Source: Sphingopyxis sp. YF1 (GTDB lineage Bacteria > Pseudomonadota > Alphaproteobacteria > Sphingomonadales > Sphingomonadaceae). Taken from it: 64,000 nucleotides of DNA. A program made the translations under genes and the position numbers. Under the pieces are notes generated by a model. That model did no database searches. It saw only the letters and a list, made by a program, of their open reading frames with translations, and had not been told where the DNA came from. Positions 27,048 to 36,515 of this stretch are shown in pieces; within the stretch, counting starts at the first letter, position 1; every line of letters starts with the position of its first letter. The stretch lies in the NCBI RefSeq assembly GCF_022701295.1, contig NZ_CP033204.1, forward strand, positions 1,674,001 to 1,738,000, given 5' to 3'.

Positions 27048-27983
27048 TCAGGCGGGCCGGCCGAGCAGCCATTTGCGTGCCGGAGACCAGCGTGCGAGCG
27101 CGAGGTGGAGAAGCGTTCCGCCGCCGACCGCCAGCAACATGATCGACGGCCATGCGAGCCATGGCTGAAGCAGATAATAGATCGGCAAATGGACGTACAT
27201 GATCGTCAGCGACGCCGTTCCCACGCGATCGAGCCAGGGCACCGGGACCAGCGACAGGATACAGATGATTGCCGAGCCCGCGAACGCGAGCAGCACCGAT
27301 TGGGGCAAGTCCCCGAAACGCAGATATTTATAGTCGACGGGGCCGGTGTGCGATTGCAGGATCGCAAACAGCAGCAGCAAGCCGGCGAGCCATATCAGCG
27401 CTTTTCCGCCACCAAATGAGGCCGACGTGCCGAACGTGTAACCGGCATAGGCGAAGGGCAGGGCCATGCCGACGGTGAGAAGTCCCCATGGATTATATAT
27501 GACCATGGTCGACAACCATGCTGCGACGAGCGCGATCAGGATGACCGCTGCGACTTGCTGCCAGCGCGTGAGGTGCAGGATCCGGTCGAGCAGCAAAAGC
27601 GTGGCGAGCAGGCAGGGCGGAAACCAGAAGATGCCATAGGCGCCCGTCAGAAATGTGCCGCCCAACAGGAAATGCAAGGGACCAGGTATGGGAACGCTCT
27701 GCATCATCACGCGGTTGGCGACTGCGAGGATAAGCGTGATCAGGATGCCGAACGCGAGATAAGGCAACAGCAGGGATCGCGAACGCTTGATCACATCCGC
27801 GCGTCCCCCGAACGGTTTGAACGTCATTCCGGACAAGAGAAAGAACAGCGGCATGTGGAAGACATATATCGGGTGGTGAAGTGCGGTGATCGGCGACACA
27901 TGTCCGATCACGACCAGCATGATGCCATAGGCCTTGGCGCGATCGATCCACAGCGCGCGTTCCGGCTTCAGCTTGCTGTTCAA
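27048..27983 (-). CDS. Membrane acyltransferase family 3 protein
   Basis: A 311-residue integral membrane protein beginning with WIDRAKAYGIMLVVIGHVSP, which has the catalytic-type His of acyltransferase-3 proteins, then FHMPLFFLLSGMTF and about ten hydrophobic segments. It probably O-acetylates a sugar on the lipid-linked glycan or the polymer. The start is a TTG codon at 27983, preceded by GGGAG and overlapping the stop of the glycosyltransferase gene at 27980 (TTGA). It is separated from the Wzy-like gene by about 60 bases. Confidence 0.78.
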   Translation of the reverse strand: MNSKLKPERALWIDRAKAYGIMLVVIGHVSPITALHHPIYVFHMPLFFLLSGMTFKPFGGRADVIKRSRSLLLPYLAFGILITLILAVANRVMMQSVPIPGPLHFLLGGTFLTGAYGIFWFPPCLLATLLLLDRILHLTRWQQVAAVILIALVAAWLSTMVIYNPWGLLTVGMALPFAYAGYTFGTSASFGGGKALIWLAGLLLLFAILQSHTGPVDYKYLRFGDLPQSVLLAFAGSAIICILSLVPVPWLDRVGTASLTIMYVHLPIYYLLQPWLAWPSIMLLAVGGGTLLHLALARWSPARKWLLGRPA

Positions 27984-29035
27984 TCGGAGCTCCCTTTGTC
28001 GCGTGCATCGACGAGCGATCGTATCGCATGTTCGACGGCTGCACGAAACGCGGGGAAGGCAAAAATGTCGAGCGCCTCGCGCGGCGGGGCCTGCGTCGAC
28101 AGCAGGGCTTCGACGCCCGCGGCGACCGCCGCGCGATCGCCGGGATCGACGAGGAGGCCGAGCTTGCCGTCGAGGAGCGCGTCGCGGCCGCCGTCGGCGA
28201 CGCTGCCGAGCACCGGGATGCCGCAGGCGAGCGCTTCGAGAAAGACGATGCCGAAACCTTCGCCGCGGCTGGGCATCGCGAATGCGTCGGCCAGCCGGTA
28301 ATGATCGACCTTCTCGGCACGATCGATGAAGCCGGCGAATGTCACGCAGTCGGCGATGCCCAGTTCCTCGGACATGGCGATCAGGCGCGCCTTGTCGGGT
28401 CCTTCGCCGGCGACCAGATAGTGGAGGTCGGGACGCCGGTCGCGCAGGTCGGCCATCGCCAGCAGCATCTCGTCGATGCCCTTGTAGCGTTCCTTGCCGG
28501 GAAGGCGCGCCAGCGTCAGCACGACGCGCTTGCCCTGCAGGCCATAGCGGTCGACCAGATAGGCGGGCTTCTCGCCCGGGGTGAAATCGCCAAGTTCGAC
28601 GCAGTTGTGGATCAGGCGCATCGGAACGTCGGGCATCCACCCGCGCATCCGCTCTTCCGTCGTGCCGCTGACCGGCCAGATCTCGGTCACCTTGCGGGTT
28701 GCGGCCAGCCGCGCCGCATTGGGGGCGTCCCATACTTCGATGCCGTGCGCGGGCAGCGCCACCGGGATATTCATCCGCCGCGCGGTGTCGACGACCAGCG
28801 GTACAAGATTGATGTGGCCAACGAAGACCAGGTCGGGCCGCCAGACCGTGCAGTGAAACAGCGTTTGCGCGGCAAAGGCGAGCTTGTCGACGCCGCTGTG
28901 GCGATCGGGTTTGCGGCACACGATCCGCAGTTCGGCGTCGCCGAACGTGCGAATGGCATCGGCGACATTGCGGTTATACTGCGCAATACCGCTCGCGGCG
29001 CGATATTCCTCGTTGAGCAGCAGCAATATCTTCAT
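27980..29035 (-). CDS. Family 4 glycosyltransferase
   Basis: A 351-residue GT-B enzyme. An N-terminal GIAQYNRNVADAI segment, LPAHGIEVWD, LTLARLPGKERYKGID and SRGEGFGIVFLEALACGIPV are typical of the GT4 family (WcaC/WbaZ-like). The last motif holds the E-x7-E catalytic pair. Substrate unknown. It is coupled to the TTG-started acyltransferase downstream. Upstream the CgeB-like gene ends 25 bases away. Confidence 0.84.
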   Translation of the reverse strand: MKILLLLNEEYRAASGIAQYNRNVADAIRTFGDAELRIVCRKPDRHSGVDKLAFAAQTLFHCTVWRPDLVFVGHINLVPLVVDTARRMNIPVALPAHGIEVWDAPNAARLAATRKVTEIWPVSGTTEERMRGWMPDVPMRLIHNCVELGDFTPGEKPAYLVDRYGLQGKRVVLTLARLPGKERYKGIDEMLLAMADLRDRRPDLHYLVAGEGPDKARLIAMSEELGIADCVTFAGFIDRAEKVDHYRLADAFAMPSRGEGFGIVFLEALACGIPVLGSVADGGRDALLDGKLGLLVDPGDRAAVAAGVEALLSTQAPPREALDIFAFPAFRAAVEHAIRSLVDARDKGSSD

Positions 29036-29060
29036 CGGTCTTTCACCAAAGAATCGCCGG

Positions 29061-30077
29061 TCATGATCTTCCCAGCGCCTCGATCGCCGCGAGCATGGTC
29101 CGTGCGCGGTCGTCGAAATGCGATTGCAGGTCGATCGTCCGCTGCCGCGCGGCGCGGCGGACGCTCTCGGCTTCCTCGACCGGCATGGCGAGCAAGGCGC
29201 GCGCCTCCGCCAGCATCTCGTCCTTGTCGGCGAAATAGAAGGCGTCGCGTCCGCCGATGAAGAATTCGCGATGTTCGGGGCTGTCGGGGCCGAGACTGAT
29301 CCCGCCGACGGCAGGCACTTCGAAGGTTCGCAGGTTGTGCGAGCCTTCGTTGTGCGGGCGGAACAGGTTGAGCTGAAAGCGGTACCGGCGCAGGATACGG
29401 AACATGCCGGTTCCGCCCTCGGGGGTGCAGAGCCGCAGCATGGAGGTCGGCGACAGGAATTTGTGCCAGTCGTAGCCGTAGAGATCCATCGCGACCCCGT
29501 TTTCGGTCAGATGGCGGATCGCTTCGGCCCTTTCGGCGTCGGGGTTGCCGTTGAAGCAGCCACGCACGACCTCGGCCTCGGCGGCCAGATCGGCGTAGAG
29601 CGCATCGTCGATCGCATGCCCGAAGGGCAGCACCACGACCTTCTGCCCTGGATTGGCGGCCTCCAGCTCGGCGCCGATCGGCCCGCTGTAGGTCATGTAG
29701 AGCGCATAGAGCGGCACGCTGTCACGAACATTGGCATTGCCCGAACCCGGCGAAAAGAAGTGGAACGGGTGGTCGGGATTATAGTTGACGAGCGTCACGC
29801 CGCGCGCCGCGATCCGTTTCAAAAGAGCCGGCGAATAGTCGAAGCCCTTGAACACGACGAGCACGTCGGGCCGTTCGGCGTCGACAGCCTCCTCCAGCCG
29901 GCGCGCGGCGGCCGAGCCGGTCAAGCGTTCGACGCGGCGGAGCATGCGCCCGATGAGCGAGGTGGGGGCCTCGCCGATGTCATAGGCCGCGACGTCGGCG
30001 CCGGCGTTCACAAGTCCGCGATGATAGCAATCGGGAACGGCCCAGCGATTGCCGCTGACGGGGGTCAGTATCTTCAC
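29061..30077 (-). CDS. CgeB-like glycosyltransferase
   Basis: A 338-residue GT-B protein related to CgeB and to DUF3880-type transferases. It has a LVNYNPDHPFHFFSPG segment and a C-terminal NLFRPHNEGSHNLRTFEVPA plus DAFYFADKDEMLAEARALL, the donor-binding half used by this family. The start is GTG with a GGAG five bases ahead, overlapping the preceding gene by four bases. Such proteins are frequent in capsule and spore-coat polysaccharide loci; donor and acceptor are unknown. Confidence 0.72.
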   Translation of the reverse strand: MKILTPVSGNRWAVPDCYHRGLVNAGADVAAYDIGEAPTSLIGRMLRRVERLTGSAAARRLEEAVDAERPDVLVVFKGFDYSPALLKRIAARGVTLVNYNPDHPFHFFSPGSGNANVRDSVPLYALYMTYSGPIGAELEAANPGQKVVVLPFGHAIDDALYADLAAEAEVVRGCFNGNPDAERAEAIRHLTENGVAMDLYGYDWHKFLSPTSMLRLCTPEGGTGMFRILRRYRFQLNLFRPHNEGSHNLRTFEVPAVGGISLGPDSPEHREFFIGGRDAFYFADKDEMLAEARALLAMPVEEAESVRRAARQRTIDLQSHFDDRARTMLAAIEALGRS

Positions 30078-31207
30078 CGCGCGGCTCCGCCCGCGCGTTC
30101 CATGATCTGCGTGACGGGCGCAAGCTGCGCGTCATAGGCCCAATCGCTCGCGATCCGTTGCCGTGCGGCTTCGCCCATGGCGCGGACCGCGTCGCGGTCG
30201 GCGCCGAGCCGCCGGAACGCGCCGGCGATCGACGCGGCGTCCGCGGGGTCGCAGGCCACGGCGTAGCCGGGATCGACGAACATCTTTCGCCAGTCGTCGC
30301 CCGGCCCCACGATCAGCGCCAGTCCTTGCCCCATCGCATCGAAACTCTTGTTCGATGCCCCCGCCATGAAGCGGAGGTTGATGTCTTCGGCATCGGTCGC
30401 GAGAGCCGCGAAGGTCGCATCATAGTCGCGCAACGCTTCGACCAGCGCATGATAGGGCATCGCATCGCGGATATGCAGGCGGCCCGCGCAGCCGCGCTCG
30501 GCCGCGAGCGCCCGCAGGCGGGCGCAATGGCCGCGCGACGAGACGGTTTCGTAACCGATCAGCGTCAATTCGACCGCGGGAACGTCGGCCAGCGCCTCGA
30601 TCATTGCAAAGGGAACGCGATGGACGTTGATCGACCCCGCATAGACGACGCGCACCGGCCCTGCCGATACGGCGGGGCGGGGCGGTCCGACCTCGTCGCG
30701 CGCGGGCGTGTTCCATGCGATGATCGGCGCGCGGCCGGGCGCCAGCCCCGCATCGCGCGCGAGCAGCGCGCCGCGGTCGGCATTGGGCAGCACCACCGCG
30801 TCCGCCCGGCGCGCCATCGCGGCGCGGGCGTTCCATTGCAGCCGCAGCCGGAAACTCTCCGCGAACACCGGCGAATCATGCTCGTGATAGACGATGCCTC
30901 CGCGATAGAAGGTACGGAGCGGGGCGCAGGCGAAGGCCGCCATGCTGTCGGCGACATACAGGCAATCGGGTTTCCAGCGCCGGACGATCGACAGCGCCCG
31001 GGCAGCGAATTGCAGCGGCGCCAGCTTGTTGTAGGCAATCCAGTCGCAATCCCCGGCGAGGTCCGCCCCGATCGCGAGCGGATCGCCTCCGCCGAAGTCG
31101 ACCCCCAGATAGCGGACCTCGTGCCCCGCCGCGCGCCACAGCCGTCCGGCTCGCATCGCGACCGGGAAGGCGCCCGGGTTTGCATATTGGATATACAGGA
31201 TTTTCAT
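30074..31207 (-). CDS. Glycosyltransferase, GT-B fold
   Basis: A 377-residue protein with a GT4-like layout: IQYANPGAFPVAMRAGRLW at the N-terminus, YHEHDSPVFAESFRLRL in the acceptor half, then VVYAGSINVHRVPF and AGASNKSFDAMGQGLALIV in the donor half. The usual E-x7-E motif is replaced by a SNKSFDAMGQG stretch, as in related trehalose- or fucosamine-type transferases. Substrate unknown. It is the first of three consecutive transferases (30074, 29061, 27980). Confidence 0.7.
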   Translation of the reverse strand: MKILYIQYANPGAFPVAMRAGRLWRAAGHEVRYLGVDFGGGDPLAIGADLAGDCDWIAYNKLAPLQFAARALSIVRRWKPDCLYVADSMAAFACAPLRTFYRGGIVYHEHDSPVFAESFRLRLQWNARAAMARRADAVVLPNADRGALLARDAGLAPGRAPIIAWNTPARDEVGPPRPAVSAGPVRVVYAGSINVHRVPFAMIEALADVPAVELTLIGYETVSSRGHCARLRALAAERGCAGRLHIRDAMPYHALVEALRDYDATFAALATDAEDINLRFMAGASNKSFDAMGQGLALIVGPGDDWRKMFVDPGYAVACDPADAASIAGAFRRLGADRDAVRAMGEAARQRIASDWAYDAQLAPVTQIMERAGGAAR

Positions 31208-31277
31208 AGCGCGGGCCGGTCCCTACACAGCGCGGGGGCGTCGGGCAACATGGCGCGGCGTCCGGCGCGCTATGTCG

Positions 31278-32141
31278 CTAGAGCGCTATTCCGTGGACGT
31301 CGATCGCCGGGGCGGACCGCAACCGTTCGGCGACGAAGGCCTCGTCACGGATATAGAGGCTGTTGTTCGCCATGCTGACCGGCGCGTCGCAGAGCCGGCG
31401 GGTGAAAGGATCGTAATAACGCCGCACAAAGCCGTGCGCAGCGAAGGTGCGTTCCATGTCATCAGTGACCGTCTCGGCCTCGATCGCGCGCAGTTCGGGC
31501 GACGCCAGCGTTGCTTCGGCACCGGCCAGAACCCGCGGTTCATACCCTTCGACATCGACCTTGAAGGCAATCGGCACCGCGCCGTTCATCGCCCGATCGA
31601 GGGTCGTGCCGTGGAGCAGCACGCTGCCGGGCTCGGGGTTCGCAAGAACATGGTTTTCGGTTCCCATGCCCGTCGAAAACCACAGGTCGTGGTCGGCATG
31701 GCTCAGCGCCTGCTGGTGGAGGTCGACCAGCCCCTCGATGGAGTTGAGTTCGACGTTGCGCCGCAGGATATTCATCGTGCCGCCATCGGGCTCGAAAGCC
31801 GCGACGCGCGCACCCGACACCTTCGCGGCGAGCACCGAGTAGCTGCCGATGTTGGCGCCGACGTCGACGAACAGGTCACCCGGGCGCAGCAGGTGCAGGA
31901 CGAAGGCCATGTCGGCGAATTCGTGCAGCCCGAAATAGAGATTGCCGGTGGCCCCCGTCATGCCATGCTGGGCGAGCAGCTTGCTGCCGCCGATCCAGTC
32001 GCACACCATCGCCCCGCGGTGAAAGCGCGAGCGAAGCTGCCATCGCGCGATACGCGCCAGCGTGCGCAACCGCTGCCGCTCGCCGATCGGATGCGCCATG
32101 GCGTAGCGCAAGAGGCGCCGGATACCGAACTGCTCGCTCAT
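31278..32141 (-). CDS. FkbM-family methyltransferase
   Basis: A 287-residue protein with the FkbM SAM-binding motif FVDVGANIGSYSVLAAK near residues 90-106, AAFEPDGGTMNILRRN and the catalytic-region KVDVEGYEPRVLAG. FkbM-type enzymes O-methylate hydroxyls of sugars or small molecules, so methylation of one sugar of the repeat unit or chain end is likely. It follows the TPR-like gene after 58 bases. The exact acceptor is not predictable. Confidence 0.84.
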   Translation of the reverse strand: MSEQFGIRRLLRYAMAHPIGERQRLRTLARIARWQLRSRFHRGAMVCDWIGGSKLLAQHGMTGATGNLYFGLHEFADMAFVLHLLRPGDLFVDVGANIGSYSVLAAKVSGARVAAFEPDGGTMNILRRNVELNSIEGLVDLHQQALSHADHDLWFSTGMGTENHVLANPEPGSVLLHGTTLDRAMNGAVPIAFKVDVEGYEPRVLAGAEATLASPELRAIEAETVTDDMERTFAAHGFVRRYYDPFTRRLCDAPVSMANNSLYIRDEAFVAERLRSAPAIDVHGIAL

Positions 32142-32199
32142 GAGGTCAATTCCGGGCCGGTTGCTGACGGGGCAGATGGGCGGGCCGGGCCATCGTGGT

Positions 32200-33498
32200 T
32201 CACCGGACCGGTTGCAGGTCGACCGACTGGAACTCGGCCTGCAGCGCCGCCGAGCCGAATCCGGCTCTGGCGCTCAGGCTGACCCAGTAGTTCCGGCACG
32301 GGGTTGCCGGCACGACGAAATCCGTCGTCTCCGCCGCGTCACGGCGCGCGAAGCGAAGTTCGGCGAGCGCGCCGGGGCCATCCTTTTCCGCGCAACCGAC
32401 GTTCCAGAGCAGTTCGGCATCGTCGTTTCCGGTCAGCATGCGTCCCCTGGCCGCAAAGCGATAGTTTCCGGGTACCAGTTCGACGAGCTGGCGCGCGACC
32501 AGATTGGGCTTTTCCTGGTCCGACATCACCAGCAGGCGATTGCCTTTCTCGGTCTTTTCGATGTCCGATCCATAAGCGGCTTCGCGAAACAGATGCCAGT
32601 CGAGCGGGGGATAGGGGCCTTCCGCCTCGAAACGGCTGTTGTGGATGATGGCCCCTTTGGCGCGCGTGGCGGGGTCGGTGATCGCCCGCTCATAGGCGCG
32701 CGCGGCAGCAAAGTCCTGTTGCCCGACCATCAGGCCGATGAGGGTGCGATCGAGCGGGCGATAGTTTTCGGGAAGATCCTTGCGGATCGGCAGCAATATC
32801 TGCGCGAGCGCGGCGGCGTTGCCACGCGCGGTTCCGACATAATAACCCAGGAACGAAGCCAGCCAGTCGGGATCGGCCCGGAACACCCGGGAGAAATGCG
32901 GGCGCATCTCGGGTTCGACCATCGCCTTGGCGAGGATCGGGAAGAGCAGCGCCTGGCTGCGCTGCGACGTCCGCAGCGAGGCATCGACGTCGGTCATCGC
33001 CTCGTCCATCCGTCCGCGTTTCACCGCATCCTCGATGAGCCACAGGTTTGCGATATAGTCGCGGCGGGTCAGATAGGTTGCCGCGAGGATCGCCGGCTTG
33101 GCCGGCTTGCCGCTGCGCGCATCGTCGAGCGCGATCATCCGGTAAGCGCCCGCAAGCGTCGGATTGCCGTCCAGCGCCTCGCGGCTGAGCGCCGCCGCTG
33201 CCTTCGTCTGGCGCGCATCGCCCGTGGCATAGACGAGATCGTTGGCGAGCTGTGCCTTCGCGCTGGCGTTGAACGGGTTGAGCGCGAGCGCACGCGGCGC
33301 GCTGTACACCGCCATCACCGACGAGGCGGTAAACAGCGTCACCCCTGCCAGCAGCGCGGCCATCGCCGTACCATAAGCGATCGCTCCCCGTCCCGGCAGG
33401 CGAGGCGCCGGGCGCCCACCCGTTCGCCCGATCTGCCTGCCGCCCGCCGCGCGCCTATTCGCCCGGCTGTGCGTCGGCATAGCCATAGCCATATTCAT
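32200..33498 (-). CDS. Membrane-anchored TPR-like protein of unknown function
   Basis: I do not recognise a family with certainty. The 432-residue product has a basic N-terminus, one hydrophobic segment at about 39-65 (an anchor or uncleaved signal), an alpha-helical TPR-like middle (for example AKAQLANDLVYATGDARQTK), and a beta-rich C-terminal third with WNVGCAEKDGPGALAELRF and PCRNYWVSLSARAGF that looks like a carbohydrate-binding-like sandwich. It starts within the wzc coding sequence and overlaps it by 44 bp; four in-frame ATGs (33498, 33492, 33486, 33480) sit inside the repeated TATGGC tail of wzc. Co-translation with wzc suggests a role in export or in controlling chain length. Confidence 0.7.
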   Translation of the reverse strand: MNMAMAMPTHSRANRRAAGGRQIGRTGGRPAPRLPGRGAIAYGTAMAALLAGVTLFTASSVMAVYSAPRALALNPFNASAKAQLANDLVYATGDARQTKAAAALSREALDGNPTLAGAYRMIALDDARSGKPAKPAILAATYLTRRDYIANLWLIEDAVKRGRMDEAMTDVDASLRTSQRSQALLFPILAKAMVEPEMRPHFSRVFRADPDWLASFLGYYVGTARGNAAALAQILLPIRKDLPENYRPLDRTLIGLMVGQQDFAAARAYERAITDPATRAKGAIIHNSRFEAEGPYPPLDWHLFREAAYGSDIEKTEKGNRLLVMSDQEKPNLVARQLVELVPGNYRFAARGRMLTGNDDAELLWNVGCAEKDGPGALAELRFARRDAAETTDFVVPATPCRNYWVSLSARAGFGSAALQAEFQSVDLQPVR

Positions 33499-35677
33499 AA
33501 CCGTAGCCGTAATAGGCCCGCTTCTCGTCGAACTTGGTCAGTACCACGCCGAGCAGGCTCGCACCGGCACTGCGCAGGCGTGCGAGCGAATAGCGGATGG
33601 CATTGGTGCGGGCGCCTTCAGCCTCGACGCAATAGACGACGCCGTCGACCTTGCTGCCGAGCAGCGGCGAGTCGGCGAGGCCGAGCACCGGCGGCGCATC
33701 GAGAACGATGTGCTGATAGTGCGGCGCGAGTGCTTCGATCAGCTCGGCGATGCGGTCGCTCGACAGCAGTTCGGCAGCGTTCGGCGGCATCGGGCCGGCG
33801 GTGATGAACGGCAGCCCGTCGGCTTCGTCATGATGGATCAGCGACTGGATGTCGTTGTTGCCCGACAGGAAGTTGCTCGTCCCGGCGCCGTTGGCGACCC
33901 CGGCCATGCGATGCACCGACGGCGAACGAAGGTCGCAATCGACCACGATCGAGCTCCGTCCGATGCGGTGCAGCGACAGTGCAATGGCGTAGGATGAGGT
34001 CGACTTGCCTTCGCCCTTGCGCGTCGAGGTGCACATGAGCGAGCGCGGCACACCCTGGCTGGTGGAGAAGCGCAGCGCGGTCTGGACCGACAGATAGGCT
34101 TCGGACTGCGACGACTTGCGGTCGCGGACCTCGTCGATCGCCAGTTCGGCATCGGTGTCGGGGATCACGCCCAGCAGCGGCAGGTCGGTGACTTCCTGTG
34201 CTTCGGCGGGATCGCGGACCGTGGTGTCGATCTGTGCGAGGATGATCGTCAGCAAGGCCGAGAGGGCGAGGCCGATCAAGAGCGCGGTGAACATATTGTT
34301 CATCAGCTTCGGACTCGACGGACCGCCGGGCTTGAGCGCGCGGTCGACGATCGCAACATTGTTCGTTCCGACGCCGCCCGCGATGCCGACTTCCTTGTAG
34401 CGCTGGAGCAGCCCGTCATAGAGCTGGCGGTTGGTGTCGACCTCGCGTTGCAGGATGCCATATTGCACCCCGCGGCGACGTTCGTCGACCAGCGACGTAC
34501 GGGTTCCTGCGACGCGTTCGCGCAATTCCTGCTCGCGGGCGACGGCGGCATTGAAGGCCGCACGCGCCTGCGCCACGGTCGAGCCGCCGGTCTGGTTCTG
34601 CTCGGTGGCAATCGCGCGGTCGACTTCCTTGATCTGGCGGTCGAGCGCCTGCGCCGGCGGATAGTCGGGCTGGAAGATCACCATCAGCTTGGCATATTCG
34701 GCCTGCAGTTCAGCCTTGCGCTGACGCAGCGACGTGACACCCGAGCTGCCGGCCGCAACAGCCGAAGCCTGGCCGCCCGCCGCCTTCAGCGCGCCCTCGG
34801 CGCTGATGCGGTCGATCGTCGCCTTGTTGAGTGCATCGTTGAGCGCGACGAGATCGGTCGCGGTGATCGAGCGCTCGACGCTGGGGGCCTTGGGATCCGA
34901 ACTGTCGGACTGTGCGATGGTCAGGATGCCTTGCTGTTCGGCATAGGTCATCATCTCGCGCTCGGCCGTTTCCATCTTGGCCTTCGTCGACGCGAGCTGG
35001 TCTTCGAGGAACCGGCGGGCATAGGACGCCGAATCGTAGCGCCGTTCGAGATTGGCGGCGATGAAGTTCTCGGCCCAGCTGTTCGCGATCTTGGCGGACA
35101 GCTCGGGATCGGGCGTCGACACCGAAATGTCGACCAGCGCCGATCCGATGATAGGCTTGATCTGTACCGCATTCGAGAGGCGGCCCGCGACGCTGCGCGT
35201 GGCGGCATCGAGTTCGGCCTTCGACATCACGCGAAGCGACGAGGGCGGCGCCTTGCCGCCAAAGGCGGCCAGATAGGCGGGGTCGCGTGCGAGGTTCAGG
35301 CTCTTGGCCACACGCTCGGCCTGCGAGCGCGCGCGCAGCAGATTATACTGGGTCTGGTAGAATTCCGCCTCGACGCGCCCGCCGCGTTCGGGCTCGACCC
35401 CGGTCATGTTGCCGAGCACCTTCGATTCCGAGCGTGAAATCTCGATCCGCGCGGTTGCGGTGTAGATGCGCTCGGCGAGCATCGTGTAGATCGCGCCCGC
35501 GACCAGGCAGGCGACGATCGTCCCGATGATCACCCACTTCCAGCGCAGCGCGACGCGCCAATATTGCAGGATCCACGGCATCGCGGTTGCGAATCCGCTG
35601 CCCTGCTTGACCTCGGCTTCGGTGCCTGGGCCGGCAGGAACGGCCATGATCGGCGGCTTGGGGAATGAATCGGTCAT
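33455..35677 (-). CDS. wzc: Polysaccharide co-polymerase and tyrosine autokinase (Wzc-like)
   Basis: A 740-residue protein with two membrane segments (about 48-68 and 465-485) flanking a long periplasmic Wzz/coiled-coil region, then a cytoplasmic BY-kinase domain. Walker A reads STRKGEGKST, Walker A' IVVDCDLRSP and Walker B HIVLDAPPVLG. The C-terminus is a tyrosine cluster YYGYGYEYGYGYADAQ (seven Tyr), the autophosphorylation tail. It regulates chain length and export with Wza. The gene follows wza after 26 bases. No low-molecular-weight tyrosine phosphatase (Wzb) is in the window. Confidence 0.93.
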   Translation of the reverse strand: MTDSFPKPPIMAVPAGPGTEAEVKQGSGFATAMPWILQYWRVALRWKWVIIGTIVACLVAGAIYTMLAERIYTATARIEISRSESKVLGNMTGVEPERGGRVEAEFYQTQYNLLRARSQAERVAKSLNLARDPAYLAAFGGKAPPSSLRVMSKAELDAATRSVAGRLSNAVQIKPIIGSALVDISVSTPDPELSAKIANSWAENFIAANLERRYDSASYARRFLEDQLASTKAKMETAEREMMTYAEQQGILTIAQSDSSDPKAPSVERSITATDLVALNDALNKATIDRISAEGALKAAGGQASAVAAGSSGVTSLRQRKAELQAEYAKLMVIFQPDYPPAQALDRQIKEVDRAIATEQNQTGGSTVAQARAAFNAAVAREQELRERVAGTRTSLVDERRRGVQYGILQREVDTNRQLYDGLLQRYKEVGIAGGVGTNNVAIVDRALKPGGPSSPKLMNNMFTALLIGLALSALLTIILAQIDTTVRDPAEAQEVTDLPLLGVIPDTDAELAIDEVRDRKSSQSEAYLSVQTALRFSTSQGVPRSLMCTSTRKGEGKSTSSYAIALSLHRIGRSSIVVDCDLRSPSVHRMAGVANGAGTSNFLSGNNDIQSLIHHDEADGLPFITAGPMPPNAAELLSSDRIAELIEALAPHYQHIVLDAPPVLGLADSPLLGSKVDGVVYCVEAEGARTNAIRYSLARLRSAGASLLGVVLTKFDEKRAYYGYGYEYGYGYADAQPGE

Positions 35678-35703
35678 GGGATGCGTTCGAACTTCCTGCG
35701 GAA

Positions 35704-36414
35704 TTAGCGGATAAGCGCGATGAGCGGCGAGACGAACAGCGGCGTCGTCGACAAGATGTCCTTGAACAGACGCCGGGCCTGCGAATCGCCGACGATGATC
35801 ACGTCGTTGGCAAAGACTTCGGGGTCGTCATACTGGCCGGAGCGGATGGCCTTGAGGTTGTAGAGCGCAGCCATACGCTGCCCGCCGACGGTGCGGAAAA
35901 TCACGACATCGTCGAGCTTGGCAAATTCGGTGGTTCCCTTGGCGAGGGCAACCGCACGGATCAGCGACATTTTGCCGACCACCGGGAAAAGTCCGGGGTT
36001 CATGACCTGACCCTCGACGGTCAGGACCTGGCTGACCGATTCGGTGACGTTGACGGTGACGTCCGGACGGCGGACGAAACGGGCGAGCCGTTCCTCGATC
36101 GCCTCGGCAAGCTGCATGCTCGTCTGGTTCGTTGCCTTGATCTGACCGATGAGCGGTAACTGGATCATTCCCGATGCGTCGGCCTGCACCTGCTTGCTGA
36201 GGTCGGGCACGCCGTAGACGTCGACGCTCAGCCGGTCGAAGGGGCCGATCAGATAGGGCCGCGTTTCACCGACGAGATCGGTACCCGACGGTGAGGGCAG
36301 GGCGTTGCCCTGATAGACCTGAAGGGTCGGAGTGCTCGCGAGTTGCGGGCGGCCGCCACAGCCCGCCAAAAGGCTGGTGGCGAGCAGGCAGGCGATAGCC
36401 GGACGAAGGTTCAC
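35704..36414 (-). CDS. wza: Polysaccharide export lipoprotein (Wza-like)
   Basis: A 236-residue outer-membrane export protein. A lipobox LLAGC at residues 15-19 predicts lipidation at Cys19. YLIGPFDRLSVDVYGVPDLS starts the poly-export domain, followed by SLBB-like beta-grasp repeats (LTVEGQVMNPGLFPV). It is shorter than E. coli Wza (379 residues) and lacks the extra ring domains and the amphipathic outer-membrane helix, a common alphaproteobacterial form. The start is GTG; the ribosome site AAGGG is distant. The 101-bp gap upstream to the ligase-type gene may contain the promoter, but I see no clear boxes. Confidence 0.9.
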   Translation of the reverse strand: MNLRPAIACLLATSLLAGCGGRPQLASTPTLQVYQGNALPSPSGTDLVGETRPYLIGPFDRLSVDVYGVPDLSKQVQADASGMIQLPLIGQIKATNQTSMQLAEAIEERLARFVRRPDVTVNVTESVSQVLTVEGQVMNPGLFPVVGKMSLIRAVALAKGTTEFAKLDDVVIFRTVGGQRMAALYNLKAIRSGQYDDPEVFANDVIIVGDSQARRLFKDILSTTPLFVSPLIALIR

Positions 36415-36515
36415 CGAAGCATATTCCCTTTTTTGTTACCACCTTTGCGGCCTGCGCCGGACTAGCCCGCCCGCTCCGCAAAGGAAACCGCAAAATCACC
36501 GCACCCTAAAGCCGT

